Shown: positions 10,106 to 20,010, counted from the stretch's first letter. The stretch is DNA of 64,000 nucleotides from Crocinitomicaceae bacterium (GCA_016719925.1 JADJYC010000002.1:806001-870000); one strand, 5' to 3'. Translations and numbers: made by a program. The notes: a model not told the origin generated them from the letters alone.

Positions 10106-11032
10106 TTAAAAATGAGCAGAAATGGACTCCTGCTTTATCAGCGCATGCATTACTTCAGCATAGAGGTGCGCTACTGAAAGTACTTTTATTTTTTTACATT
10201 CTTTTTTCAACGGAATTGAATCGGTAACTACCAATTCAATTAAGGCAGATTCTTCAATACGTTCATAAGCCGGCCCTGAAAGCACTGCGTGCGTACAAAA
10301 AGCACGAACAGATTTTGCTCCTTCCTTCATAAAAAGATCAGCTGCTTTTGCAAGAGTACCGGCTGTGTCAACCATATCATCAAGCAGAATAACGTCTTTT
10401 CCTTTTACATCTCCTATCACGGTCATTTCAGCTACTTCATTGGCAACTTTACGCTGCTTGTGACACATGGCTAATCCGGTATTGAATTTTTTAGAATATG
10501 AATTTGCTCTTTTTGCTCCTCCTGCATCCGGCGCAGCCATAATCAAATTACCGGTATCTATGGATTGTATATAGGGAATAAAAATAGAGGATGCATAAAG
10601 ATGATCAACAGGTCTTTCAAAAAATCCCTGAATCTGATCAGCATGCAAATCCATGGTCATTATTCTGTCAACACCAGCTGTTTCAAGCATACTTGCAACC
10701 AGTTTGGATCCAATTGCAACACGCGGTTTATCTTTTCTGTCTTGTCTTGCAAAACCAAAATACGGAATGACAGCAACGATTGATTTTGCAGATGCTCTTT
10801 TTGCAGCGTCAATCATCAGCAGTAATTCAAAAAGATTTTCTGTCGGAGGCATGGTTGACTGTATCAAAAACACATCCTGTCCTCTCACAGTCTCTTCAAA
10901 AGAAGGTGAAAACTCACCATCACTGAAAACACTCACAGTAACATTGCCAAGATGCTGTCCGTACTCAGATGCTATTTTCTGAGCCAGTTCCATGGTGGCG
11001 CGTCCTGCAAATAATTTTACTCCGGCTGACAT
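10106..11032 (-). CDS. prs: Ribose-phosphate pyrophosphokinase (PRPP synthetase)
   Basis: Makes PRPP from ribose 5-phosphate and ATP for nucleotide, histidine and NAD synthesis. The 308-residue protein is complete. It shows KLFAGRATMELAQKIA, FSDGEFSPSFEETVRGQDVF, the ATP loop PYFGFARQDRK, the metal/phosphate loop MTMDLHADQIQGFF, and the PRPP-binding motif VILLDDMVDTAGTL. It sits upstream of L25 on the same strand, a pairing seen in other bacteria, with a 73-base gap, so co-transcription is likely. Confidence 0.97.
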   Translation of the reverse strand: MSAGVKLFAGRATMELAQKIASEYGQHLGNVTVSVFSDGEFSPSFEETVRGQDVFLIQSTMPPTENLFELLLMIDAAKRASAKSIVAVIPYFGFARQDRKDKPRVAIGSKLVASMLETAGVDRIMTMDLHADQIQGFFERPVDHLYASSIFIPYIQSIDTGNLIMAAPDAGGAKRANSYSKKFNTGLAMCHKQRKVANEVAEMTVIGDVKGKDVILLDDMVDTAGTLAKAADLFMKEGAKSVRAFCTHAVLSGPAYERIEESALIELVVTDSIPLKKECKKIKVLSVAHLYAEVMHALIKQESISAHF

Positions 11033-11261
11033 TTTATAAAATCTAATTTCTAAGTATTCAAAAATTCCTAAGTCAAGTTGTTATTGCAAGTTGCTTATCC
11101 GGAATTTCGGACTGCGAATTTAGCCACTTATCTTGAATCTGCAACTGTTTGAGCGATATTTTACAGGAATTCAAGAAAAGTTCAAAATATAATTTAACCG
11201 GTGTAATATGAATTTAACAAAATCTTACCTTAGCCAAAGCATTCAAAAACCTGAGCGTTCT

Positions 11262-12554
11262 ATGAAATACCACCGCATCCCCAAAGAACTTTTTGTCAAA
11301 AACCGCGCTAAGTTTGTTAAAGCATTAAGTCCCAATTCAATTGCATTTTTTAATTCAAATGATATTTATCCGGTAAGTGCAGACAGCACCATGCCATTTC
11401 AGCAGCACCGAGATATTTTTTATTTATCTGGCGTAGATCAGGAAGAAAGTATCCTGGTTCTTTATCCGGACGCATTCAATCCGCAGCATCGTGAAATGTT
11501 GTTTCTGCGTGAAACCAATGAAACAATCGCTGTCTGGGAAGGTGAAAAACTTACCAAAGAAGCAGCTTTTCAAACGTCCGGTATCAAAAGTGTTTTCTGG
11601 CTTTCACAATTTGAAACTGTTTTAAAAACTGTGATGGCACAGGCTGAGAATGTTTACATCAACACCAATGAGCACACCCGCAGACATACTGATACAGAAA
11701 CCAGAGAAGACCGTTTTATAGAAAGACTGAAATCTGATTTTCCTGCCCATACGTATAAAAAAGCTGCTCCGATTTTACATCGTATTCGCTCTGTGAAAGA
11801 AAAAGAAGAACTGGATTTGATGCAGATTGCCTGCGATATTACTGGTAAAGGGTTTCAGCGGGTTCTTGATTTTGTAAAACCGAATGTCTGGGAATATGAA
11901 ATTGAAGCAGAAATAATCCATGAATTTATCAGAAACCGTTCAAAAGGATTTGCTTATACGCCCATTATCGGATCTGGAAAAAACGCTTGTGTTTTGCATT
12001 ACATTGAAAACAATAAACAATGTAAAAAGGGTGATGTAATTTTGATGGATTTTGCTGCAGAATATGCTAATTATGCCTCTGATCTGACCCGCTGTGTGCC
12101 GGTGAGCGGTCAATTTACAAAAAGACAAAAAGCAGTTTATAATGCCGTGCTGCGGGTAAAAAATGCCGCAACAAAATTATTGGTGCCCGGAACATTGCTG
12201 GTAGATTATCATCTGGAAGTTGGCAAATTAATGGAAAAAGAACTGCTGGCATTAAAACTGATTAATAAGACAGATATCAAAAAACAAGATCCTGCATGGC
12301 CGGCGTACAAAAAATATTTCATGCATGGTACTTCTCACTTCCTGGGACTGGATACCCATGATGTTGGATTGTGGACAGAACCTATAAAAGCAGGAATGGT
12401 CTTCACCGTTGAGCCGGGAATTTACATTCCACAGGAAAATCTTGGTATCAGACTTGAAGATGATGTTGTTGTTCAGAAAAAAGGACAGCCATTTAATCTG
12501 ATGAAAAACATCCCGATTGAAGCTGATCATATTGAAGAACTCATGAACCGCTGA
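11262..12554 (+). CDS. Xaa-Pro aminopeptidase (aminopeptidase P, M24B family)
   Basis: This metallopeptidase removes N-terminal residues preceding proline. It has the N-terminal aminopeptidase P domain (YPVSADSTMPFQQHRDIFYLSG) and the C-terminal pita-bread domain. The visible metal ligands are Asp in LMDFAAEYANYASDLTR (two Asp), His in HGTSHFLGLDTHD, Glu in FTVEPGIYI and Glu in IRLEDDVVV. An in-frame ATG exists at 11208, but the family N-terminus and the promoter-like TACCTTAG at 11226-11233 favour the ATG at 11262, giving 430 residues. The gene is intact and followed 13 bases later by an alpha/beta hydrolase. Confidence 0.92.
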   Translation: MKYHRIPKELFVKNRAKFVKALSPNSIAFFNSNDIYPVSADSTMPFQQHRDIFYLSGVDQEESILVLYPDAFNPQHREMLFLRETNETIAVWEGEKLTKEAAFQTSGIKSVFWLSQFETVLKTVMAQAENVYINTNEHTRRHTDTETREDRFIERLKSDFPAHTYKKAAPILHRIRSVKEKEELDLMQIACDITGKGFQRVLDFVKPNVWEYEIEAEIIHEFIRNRSKGFAYTPIIGSGKNACVLHYIENNKQCKKGDVILMDFAAEYANYASDLTRCVPVSGQFTKRQKAVYNAVLRVKNAATKLLVPGTLLVDYHLEVGKLMEKELLALKLINKTDIKKQDPAWPAYKKYFMHGTSHFLGLDTHDVGLWTEPIKAGMVFTVEPGIYIPQENLGIRLEDDVVVQKKGQPFNLMKNIPIEADHIEELMNR

Positions 12555-12567
12555 TTGGCTCGTTTTC

Positions 12568-13332
12568 ATGACTGAAAATTCTGAATTATTTTATAAAATT
12601 TCCGGAACCGGAAAGCCACTAGTTTTTTTACATGGTTTTTTGGAAGATCAAAGTGTCTGGAATTCTGTTTACCCCCATTTTGTAAATCTGGGTTATAAGT
12701 GTATTCTTGTTGATTTACCAGCTCATGGAAAATCAAGATTTGACGGTGAAATCTGCACGATGAAATACATGGCAGAAAAAACGGCTGAGGTATTGGAAAG
12801 AAACAGCATTGAAAATCCGCATGTATTCGGTCATTCGATGGGAGGTTATGTTGCTCTGGAAATGCTGCGCATCAAAGACTGTTCAGTCACACTTGTACAC
12901 TCAAATTTCTGGGCTGATTCTGAAACTAAAAAATCGGATAGAAATCGGGTGATCGAAGTGGTGAAAAAAAACAAATCCTTGTTTCTGAATGAGTCAATAC
13001 CTAATTTGTTTGCACCTCAAAACCGTGAATTCAGAAGGGAAGAAATACAGAATTTAATCTCCAAAGCGATGATTATGCCTTCAACTGAGATTTGTGCTGC
13101 AACGGCAGGTTTGCGCGACAGAATGGCTTCGTATGATTTAATGGAAAACAACAATGTCTCTGTAATCCAGGGAGACAATGATTCGGTGATTCCAGATCAG
13201 GCACTTCAGACTGAAATAGAAAAACTAAACAAAAAACCAGAGGTTTATCAGCTTGAAAATTGTGGGCACATGGGTTTTATTGAACAAAACGGGCAATTAA
13301 TTAATTGCATGGAAAAGATCCTGATTGGATAA
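12568..13332 (+). CDS. Alpha/beta hydrolase
   Basis: A 254-residue cytoplasmic hydrolase of the alpha/beta fold. It shows VFLHGFLEDQSVWN (oxyanion loop), DLPAHGKS, the nucleophile elbow GHSMGGY, a candidate acid Asp in QGDNDSVIPDQ, and the catalytic His in ENCGHMGFIEQ. The substrate cannot be told; the family includes esterases, MenH-like lyases and others. It begins 13 bases after aminopeptidase P and probably shares its transcript. The gene is intact. Confidence 0.9.
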   Translation: MTENSELFYKISGTGKPLVFLHGFLEDQSVWNSVYPHFVNLGYKCILVDLPAHGKSRFDGEICTMKYMAEKTAEVLERNSIENPHVFGHSMGGYVALEMLRIKDCSVTLVHSNFWADSETKKSDRNRVIEVVKKNKSLFLNESIPNLFAPQNREFRREEIQNLISKAMIMPSTEICAATAGLRDRMASYDLMENNNVSVIQGDNDSVIPDQALQTEIEKLNKKPEVYQLENCGHMGFIEQNGQLINCMEKILIG

Positions 13333-13384
13333 ATTAAAATAATTTTGAGCTTTTGCAGTTATTAAAGCAGATCAAATTTGAGTC

Positions 13385-16074
13385 TTGATTAAATATTACA
13401 CATACTGTACAGGAATTTTATTTCTGTTTTTTCTGTTTGGCGTTTCTTCCTGTTCAACAGAAAAAGATGCCGCAATAAACCGCGGTTATCATAATATGAC
13501 TGCGCGCTTTAACGGGTATTACAATGCCGGCGTTGTTACTGAAACTGCGCTTACTGGTTACCGCGGAACTTTTGTGGACGAATATTATCAGATCATTCCG
13601 CTTGAAGTTTATCCTACTGAAAAAGATGCACAAGCTCTTTCCCCTGAAATGGACCGTGCCATTGAAAAATGTGAACGGGAAATTCTGCGTCACAGCATGC
13701 CTTCACAAACAACCAAAAAGAAAGATGAGGAGTTGTGCAGATGGATTGATGACAACTGGCTGGTCATAGCAAAAGCGCATTATTACAAAAGAGAATACAT
13801 GCTGGCTGAACAAAATTTGACTACGTTCAGAAAACATATCTTGGACAGGAATCAGTTTATGAAGCGCAGATCTGGTTGGCTAAAACTCAAATTGCATTGG
13901 GGAATTTTCCAGAAGCAAAAAGAATTCTGAGCATGGTTGAAATTTCTATGGAAGATGCACAGGAAAGCCGTGACAGAAAAATTGGCGAGCGCATCAGTGA
14001 TTACAAAAAAATAAAGCACAGAAAAAAGGAACAAGCAGAAAAGATAGTGGAGCCTGCCATGTTTCCCAAAAACTGGAGGTAGATTATTATGCTGCCATGG
14101 CTGATTTTTATATTCAGCAGGGAGAATACAAACAGGCCATTGAACCGCTGGAAGAAGCAATCGAAAGTTGCCGAAGCAAAAAAAGAAAGGCACGTTATAT
14201 GTTTGTCCTTGCGCAGCTATATCAGGCACTTGGTGATGGCACTATGGCTACACATTATTTCACTAAAGTTGCAAATTCAAGCGCGCCTTATGAAATGCAG
14301 TTTCAGGCAAAAATCAATAAAGCTTTGAGTGCAACTTCCGGTGGAGAAGAAATCAGAAAGGAGCTGAATAAAATGCTGCGTGATGAAAAAAACGCAGAGT
14401 TTAAAGATCAGATCTATTATGCCCTGGCTGAAATGGACATGAAGGAAGGTAATGTAGCTGACGCTAAAACTAATTACTCCAATTCTGTTTACTGGTCGGT
14501 TAAAAATGAAAGGCAAAAAGGAGTGAGCTATTTGCGTCTTGCGGATATTCATTTTGAAGAAAAAGATTACATCAAAGCGCAAAAATATTACGATAGTTGT
14601 GTAACGGTGCTGCCAAAAGATTTTGAAGGATACGATGCTTTAAAAAGTAAAGCGGAAGGTTTGGAAGAACTGGTGTTTCACTATGAAACCGTTGTTTTTG
14701 AAGACAGCGTTCAGGCTATTGCCGAGATGGATCCGGCATCGCGGGAAAAATTTTTGGAGCAAACGCGTAAAGACATTTTAGAAGCAGAGGCGCTGAGAAA
14801 AAAACAAGAACAGGAAAGACTGCTGGCAACGCAGGACAAAGTGAATAATCAGTCCGTAGCTTCCGGTGACGGATCGAAATGGTATTTCTACAACACCAAA
14901 GTTAGGGGCAGCGGATTTAATGATTTCAGAGCACAGTGGGGAACAAGGCCGCTTGAAGATAATTGGCGCAGAGCGGACAAAGCAAGTTTTTCTGTTGAGG
15001 AGGAAGGTACTGATTCAATTGTTGCCGATAAAAGTGATTCATTGACTGTTGAAGATTTGCTTGCCGATATACCACTGACACAAGGTGCTCTTGATTCATC
15101 AAACAATAAACTGATGAACTCACTTTACATGCTTGGAGTGATTTACAAAGAGCAGCTGAAGGAAGAATCTGAAGCAATTTCTTATTTTAATCAGGTAATT
15201 GATCGGGGTGTGGAACACCCAAGAGTGCTTGAAGCCATGTATCAGTTGTATCTGATTTATACTAAAAAGGGTTCTGCTGAAGCTGAAACATACAAGCAAA
15301 TGATTTTGTCAAGATATCCGGATACAGAAATTGCGAATGTTATGCGTGATCCGGGATTATCTGCGTAAAAAGAAGAAGCAAGCAAAAAGAATTAAATGAA
15401 TATGCGGTTACGTTGAATAATTACAAGCAGCGTTTTTATGGTGAAGTAATTACAAAGTGCAATGAAGTTATTGCGTATAATCCTCAGAACAAATTCCTCA
15501 ACAAATATTATCTGCTGAAAGCATTTGCAATAAGTAAAACCAGCCCGGGCAACGTAGAAGCAATTGCAAGTCCGCTGCAGGATTTATACAAACTCTCACC
15601 AGACAGTGAAGAAGGTATTCAGGCAAAAATGTATCTCGATAAATTGTATGCCGGCGGCTCAATTGTTGATCCGGATCAGGGAACAAATCAAACTACTGAT
15701 TCACCCTATAAAGTGGATTATGCGGCACAGCATTTTTTATTCTTATTATACCAAAGGATGGCGATGGTGCTGAAATTCCCAAAGTAAAACTGGGCAACTT
15801 CAACGCTGAATTTTTCAGACAAAAAAGATATACGGTATTGAGTTCTGAATTGAATGAAGACAATCAGATGCTGGTAGTAAAAACTTTTCAGAGTGCAGAT
15901 GAAGGCGAATTGTATGTTCAGACATTTAACGCACCTACTTCATCCAATACAGTTGGAACATTGCCAAAAGATTTTCAGGGATTTCTGATCACAGCCACTA
16001 ACTTTTCTACACTGATGAGCCTGAAGGATTTAGAAGCTTACAAATTGTTCTACGAAAAAAATTATCTGCAGTAA
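13385..16074 (+). CDS. porW: T9SS-associated TPR lipoprotein SprE/PorW; frameshifted
   Basis: SprE/PorW is a lipoprotein needed for type IX secretion and gliding in Bacteroidota. The TTG-started product has a lipobox (LFGVSSC) and the family opening RGYHNMTARFNGYYNAG. TPR-like helices follow (YIQQGEYKQAIEPLEEAI, FVLAQLYQALGDGTMA, YFNQVIDRGVEHPRVLEAMY). The C-terminal domain ends FYEKNYLQ, as is typical. The frame breaks near 13890-13930, 14085, 15365-15400 and 15780-15830, and each resumption continues the same family, so I read one gene of about 890 residues. A following SpoIIE phosphatase has its own promoter. Confidence is high for the family and moderate for the symbol. Confidence 0.88.
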
Positions 16075-16110
16075 TTTTTCATCCCTTTGTTTTTCTCTTT
16101 AAAAACTTTC

Positions 16111-16187
16111 TACATTTGTCCCATCAGATGAAGCAATTCTTTACATACCGAATTTGCTATCGTCACTGGCTCAGACCCGTGGTGACG
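16111..16187 (+). promoter_or_regulatory. Promoter -7 element and long structured leader before the SpoIIE phosphatase
   Basis: TACATTTG at 16111-16118 fits the Bacteroidota -7 consensus TAnnTTTG. The predicted transcript then has a leader of about 170 bases before the ATG at 16299. The leader holds a 6-bp inverted repeat, CGTCAC (16161-16166) with GTGACG (16182-16187). A 28-codon frame from the ATG at 16129 has no recognisable product. The rest of the 224-base gap shows nothing further. Confidence 0.5.
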
Positions 16188-16298
16188 AATTGGAATTTTA
16201 TTATTTGCGCCTAAGCAGATAAATTCCTCAAAGGTTGCTGTTTACCTTTTCGTTTTAAAACAGAAAAATCATAAAATAAAAATCAAAAATGTGACGTG

Positions 16299-17147
16299 AT
16301 GGAAACGTTGGAACTGAGTCAGTCATTGACTCAAACTAAATTGGATCAGTTAAATCTGGAAGAACGGCTTGCCTTGCTGGAAGCCAGATCCAATGAAATG
16401 GAAGAAAGTATTCGCTATGCAGGAAGTTTGCAGCGTTCAATTCTTCCCAGCGAACAGATTTTTAAAAATGCTTTTGCTGACGCCTTTGTATTATTTCAGC
16501 CAAAGGATGTTGTCAGCGGAGATTTTTACTGGATTTTTCAGCATCATGATGATATTTATTTTGCGGTAGGCGATTGCACCGGACACGGCGTTCCGGGTGC
16601 ACTGGTGAATATTGCAGGCAATACAATTCTGAGACAGATTATACGGATTGAAGGGCTAACTGAACCGGGTGATATCATGCGTTTACTGGATCAGGAACTG
16701 GTTAGTTTGTTTAATGAAAATCTTACTGAAGGCAAAACCCGTGATGGAATGGATATCGTTTTCTGCAAATTTAATCTGAGAAAAAAAACAGGTTCATTTT
16801 GCGGCGCAGGCCGACCGTTACTGCTGGTGAGAAATAATAAACTGGAGGAATTTAAAAAGGGACCGGATTGTATTGGTTACAGCTCTGACGAAAACAAACA
16901 ATTTGAAACAGTTTATTTTGATTTGCGTGAAGGAGACAAGTTTTATCTCTTTTCAGATGGTTATACTGATCAGTTTGGCGGTGAGAATGTAAAAAAATTC
17001 AACCGTGAACGGTTCCGTAATTTACTGCTTTCAACCAGTGAAATGCCCATGGATAAGCAGAAAAAAGAACTGCTTTTTTCATACAATAACTGGAAAGGAA
17101 AACAAGCGCAGATTGATGATGTTTGCGTGATTGGGGTTAAAATATAA
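16299..17147 (+). CDS. SpoIIE/PP2C-type serine phosphatase, soluble, with coiled-coil N-terminus
   Basis: The first roughly 45 residues are a Leu/Glu-rich coiled coil. A SpoIIE-type PPM phosphatase domain follows: SLQRSILPSE, FVLFQPKDVVSGDFYW, the metal-binding VGDCTGHGVPGALVN, RDGMDIVFC, CGAGRPLLLV, LFSDGYTDQFGG and the terminal IDDVCVIGVKI. The Asp residues of SGDFYW, GDCTGHG and IDD are the expected metal ligands. An in-frame GTG lies one codon upstream, but the ATG at 16299 is preferred. Such enzymes often dephosphorylate anti-anti-sigma factors or act in two-component outputs; the partner is unknown here. A membrane-anchored relative is encoded at 54011-55384. The gene is intact. Confidence 0.92.
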   Translation: METLELSQSLTQTKLDQLNLEERLALLEARSNEMEESIRYAGSLQRSILPSEQIFKNAFADAFVLFQPKDVVSGDFYWIFQHHDDIYFAVGDCTGHGVPGALVNIAGNTILRQIIRIEGLTEPGDIMRLLDQELVSLFNENLTEGKTRDGMDIVFCKFNLRKKTGSFCGAGRPLLLVRNNKLEEFKKGPDCIGYSSDENKQFETVYFDLREGDKFYLFSDGYTDQFGGENVKKFNRERFRNLLLSTSEMPMDKQKKELLFSYNNWKGKQAQIDDVCVIGVKI

Positions 17148-17181
17148 GATCGCAAAAAACAAATCTGAATAACTTTAAATG

Positions 17182-17218
17182 ATTGCAGAAGATTTTTTTA
17201 ATTGAAATCTTCTGCAAT
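17182..17218. terminator. Strong bidirectional terminator between convergent transcripts
   Basis: A perfect 14-bp stem, ATTGCAGAAGATTT (17182-17195) with AAATCTTCTGCAAT (17205-17218), has a 9-base loop. It lies between the SpoIIE gene (plus) and the end of the DUF58 operon (minus), so it probably serves both. Confidence 0.85.
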
Positions 17219-17389
17219 TTATTTCTTTATTCTCATTGCCGCAACTAAACTCAGTACTCCCAAAGGAAGCGGAATCCAGAACACATCATACAGTTCACTC
17301 AGGTGAGATGAATCCTTACCAATAAAATACATAGCTACAGAAGCACCAAAGGCTAGAATTGCGACAATAATCAGAATTGATTTTTTCAT
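17219..17389 (-). CDS. 56-residue two-helix membrane protein (mini-protein 2)
   Basis: A short ORF beginning ATG at 17389, two bases after the stop of the preceding mini-gene. It encodes two hydrophobic helices (about residues 4-24 and 38-52) joined by a polar loop, with a basic RIKK end. Its second half (FWIPLPLGVLSL) resembles that of its neighbour (IWVPIMVALLSL), suggesting a tandem duplication. It is the last gene of the DUF58/MoxR operon, directly followed by the terminator. I do not recognise the family. Close packing and the start/stop arrangement support translation; function is unknown. Confidence 0.65.
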   Translation of the reverse strand: MKKSILIIVAILAFGASVAMYFIGKDSSHLSELYDVFWIPLPLGVLSLVAAMRIKK

Positions 17390-17391
17390 CC

Positions 17392-17574
17392 TTATTTTTG
17401 TTTTTTCTCAATAATTGTTTTCATAAAAAGTGAAAGCAAGGCAACCATAATGGGCACCCAGATAAATTCATCCAAACCATCTAATTCTTCCACTTCTTTA
17501 CCAGCCATTACCATGACTGGCAGGGTAATTACCGCACCAAGAAAAAGTGAATTAAAGAATTTTACATAATTCAT
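17392..17574 (-). CDS. 60-residue two-helix membrane protein (mini-protein 1)
   Basis: Encodes MNYVKFFNSLFLGAVI followed by a second hydrophobic helix (IWVPIMVALLSLFMKTII) and a charged EKKQK end. The acidic linker EVEELDGLDEF lies between the helices. It starts 12 bases after the DUF58 stop and ends two bases before mini-protein 2, so the pair forms the tail of the operon. No known family is recognised. It is probably an inner-membrane protein; any link to the MoxR/DUF58 complex is inferred from position only. Confidence 0.7.
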   Translation of the reverse strand: MNYVKFFNSLFLGAVITLPVMVMAGKEVEELDGLDEFIWVPIMVALLSLFMKTIIEKKQK

Positions 17575-17586
17575 ACCAATTGCTTT

Positions 17587-18915
17587 TCAGATAACTCCTC
17601 TTGCTTTAAGTTCCAGGTATTTATTGATGGTATCAATACTTAATTTTTCAGGTGTGGTCAGTACAGTTTGAATAGTGTTTTTGCGAAGTTCACGGGCAAT
17701 TTTTTTCTTGTCCATTTTATATTTCTCAGCAAATGTTTTGAGATAAATATCACGTACGTGCTTTGGTTCCATTTCTGCCGCTTTATCTATTTCAGTATTT
17801 TCAAAAAATACTACAACAAGAACATGCAGCTGATTGATTTTTTTCAGGAGCGGCAAAACTCTTTTGAGAGCATATTCTGATTCAATATTTGTATAAAGCA
17901 TAATCAGGCTCCGGCCCTTGATGTGGTTACGGATACCGTGATAAAGCATTTCAAAATTAGCTTCCAGAAACCGTGTTTTCTGACGATATAATAATTCAAT
18001 AATTCGTGTCAGCTGATTTGCATTTCGTTCAGCCGCAATTTTTGTTCCCAGTTTATCTGAGTAAGTCATTAAACCTACTTTGTCTCCTTTTCTCAGACAA
18101 ATATTAGAAAAAGCAAGTGTTGAATTAATGGAATAATCAAGTAATGTCAGATCATTGAATGGCATCCGCATACTCCTGCTTTTGTCAATAACCGAATAAA
18201 TGTGCTGCGCGCGTTCATCCTGATATTGATTCACCATTAATTCATTTCTGCGGCTGGTTGCTTTCCAGTTTACTGTGCGTATATCATCTCCCTGAACATA
18301 ATTTTTTATCTGCTCAAATTCATTGTTGTGACCAAGCCTGCGAATTTTTTTAATTCCTGTCATGGCAGTTTTGGCAAATACTTTCAGCTCATATTTTTTC
18401 ATCTGAAGGATGGAAGGATATGTAGCAACCGTTTCTTTTTCCTTTACCACCACTTTGCGCTGAATTAATTTGGTAAGCGCGGCAACATAAACAAACACAT
18501 CTGAAAAAACATATTCACCGCGTTCAGTAGGTCTTACTTCATATGCTATACTGGTTTCTTCATCTGCACCTAATAGCACTTCAAAATGCTGATCACGTAT
18601 CTGAAACTGAAACGGGAGATTATCATAGATGTCCAGATAAACCGGAAAGTTATAGGAATGAGCAATTTTAAGTTTTACTTTATTTTCATCTCCCAGTGAA
18701 AGCTGACTGCTAACCGTGCGCTTAACCTGAACCGGATTTTTCTTTACAAACAAAATGACTATTTCAAGCAGCACCAGTGCCAATAGTGATGCAACAGCAA
18801 TCTGACCAATCAGAAAAAACACCGGAAAAACAAATCCCGTTGCAAATACTACCACGAGTAAAAGCAAAAGAATAAAGAACCGGTAGGTCAGATATAAGTT
18901 GCGGATAAACTTCAC
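17587..18915 (-). CDS. DUF58 domain-containing protein
   Basis: A 442-residue protein with two N-terminal membrane segments (about residues 10-52), a beta-rich middle and the DUF58 signature: QGDDIRTVNWKATSRRNELMV, then a VWA-like strand with VIDKSRSM in the place of a metal-ion site. DUF58 proteins are nearly always encoded next to a MoxR AAA+ ATPase and are thought to work with it in envelope protein assembly or maturation. Here the MoxR gene is nine bases upstream. The gene is intact. Confidence 0.93.
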   Translation of the reverse strand: MKFIRNLYLTYRFFILLLLLVVVFATGFVFPVFFLIGQIAVASLLALVLLEIVILFVKKNPVQVKRTVSSQLSLGDENKVKLKIAHSYNFPVYLDIYDNLPFQFQIRDQHFEVLLGADEETSIAYEVRPTERGEYVFSDVFVYVAALTKLIQRKVVVKEKETVATYPSILQMKKYELKVFAKTAMTGIKKIRRLGHNNEFEQIKNYVQGDDIRTVNWKATSRRNELMVNQYQDERAQHIYSVIDKSRSMRMPFNDLTLLDYSINSTLAFSNICLRKGDKVGLMTYSDKLGTKIAAERNANQLTRIIELLYRQKTRFLEANFEMLYHGIRNHIKGRSLIMLYTNIESEYALKRVLPLLKKINQLHVLVVVFFENTEIDKAAEMEPKHVRDIYLKTFAEKYKMDKKKIARELRKNTIQTVLTTPEKLSIDTINKYLELKARGVI

Positions 18916-18924
18916 AATGCTCTT

Positions 18925-20010
18925 CTATCTTGGTACTTCAACTTCCTGAATAATTTCTTTGATCAGATCTTCTGTTGTCATTCCTTCCATTTCAGCTTCA
19001 GGTGTAAGAATTAAACGGTGATTCAAAACGTGCGGAGCAACAAACTGTACGTCATCCGGAATTACAAAATCTCTGCCTCTGATTGCTGCAAATGCTTTAG
19101 AGGCTTTCATCATGGAAAGTGATGCACGCGGTGAACCTCCTAAATAAAGTTTGGCGTGATTTCTTGTTTTATCTGTAATCTGAGAAATGTATTTTAGAAT
19201 CTGATCTTCCACTCTCACCTGAGCAACCAGGTCCTGTACTTTCTGAAGATCAGCTGCGTTGAATACTCCTTTGATAGAATCAAGTTCAGGCGCTTTGATG
19301 TTGTTTTTGTAGCGCATCAGAATTTCCTGTTCTTCACTTAAAGTAGGATAGTTGATTTTTATTTTAAAGAGAAAACGATCCAGTTGCGCTTCGGGCAGGT
19401 TGTATGTTCCTTCCTGTTCAATTGGGTTTTGTGTGGCCAGAACCAGAAACGGGAAAGTCATGGTATATACTTTTCCGTCGTATGAAATCTGACGTTCTTC
19501 CATTACTTCAAATAGAGCTGCCTGTGTTTTTGCCGGTGCACGGTTAATCTCATCAATCAGCACAATGTTTGAAAATACGGGTCCTTGTTTGAAATTAAAA
19601 GAATTGTCTTTCAGATTGTAAACAGATGTTCCGATCACATCAGACGGCATCAAATCAGGCGTGAACTGAATTCGTGAAAAATTAACGGACAATGTTTTTG
19701 AGAGCACCTTTGCAGTGAGTGTTTTTGCAACACCCGGCACCCCTTCAAGCAGAACGTGTCCGTTTGAAAAAATACTGATCATCAGCAAATCAACCATGTC
19801 ATGCTGACCAATGACAAAGTTTGAAATTTCTTTGCGGGTTTGTGTTACTTTTTCATGAATAAAACCCAGATTAAGGCTTGGCGCAAACATCTGAGATGCT
19901 GTTTGTCCTGAACCTGTATTTTCAGGGTTTGAAGAAGATTGCTGCGGAACATTTTGTCCGTTGTTCTCTTCTTGTTTTGGGGTGTTTTCTTGTCCTTCCA
20001 TTAGCGGCAT
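18925..20010 (-). CDS. MoxR family AAA+ ATPase
   Basis: A 361-residue AAA+ ATPase with a disordered Gln/Asn-rich N-terminus (residues 1-45), Walker A EGVPGVAKT (89-97), Walker B IVLIDEINRAP, sensor I region LATQNPIEQEGTYNLPEAQLDRF and the C-terminal lid GGSPRASLSMMKAS. MoxR ATPases are chaperone-like and partner with VWA or DUF58 proteins. The start codon overlaps the end of the DUF4350 gene by ten bases, indicating translational coupling within the operon. The gene is intact. Confidence 0.95.
   Translation of the reverse strand: MPLMEGQENTPKQEENNGQNVPQQSSSNPENTGSGQTASQMFAPSLNLGFIHEKVTQTRKEISNFVIGQHDMVDLLMISIFSNGHVLLEGVPGVAKTLTAKVLSKTLSVNFSRIQFTPDLMPSDVIGTSVYNLKDNSFNFKQGPVFSNIVLIDEINRAPAKTQAALFEVMEERQISYDGKVYTMTFPFLVLATQNPIEQEGTYNLPEAQLDRFLFKIKINYPTLSEEQEILMRYKNNIKAPELDSIKGVFNAADLQKVQDLVAQVRVEDQILKYISQITDKTRNHAKLYLGGSPRASLSMMKASKAFAAIRGRDFVIPDDVQFVAPHVLNHRLILTPEAEMEGMTTEDLIKEIIQEVEVPR

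Noticed and set aside
16129..16215. A 28-codon ORF before the SpoIIE gene
   Set aside because: No recognisable product, and it lies inside the predicted leader.
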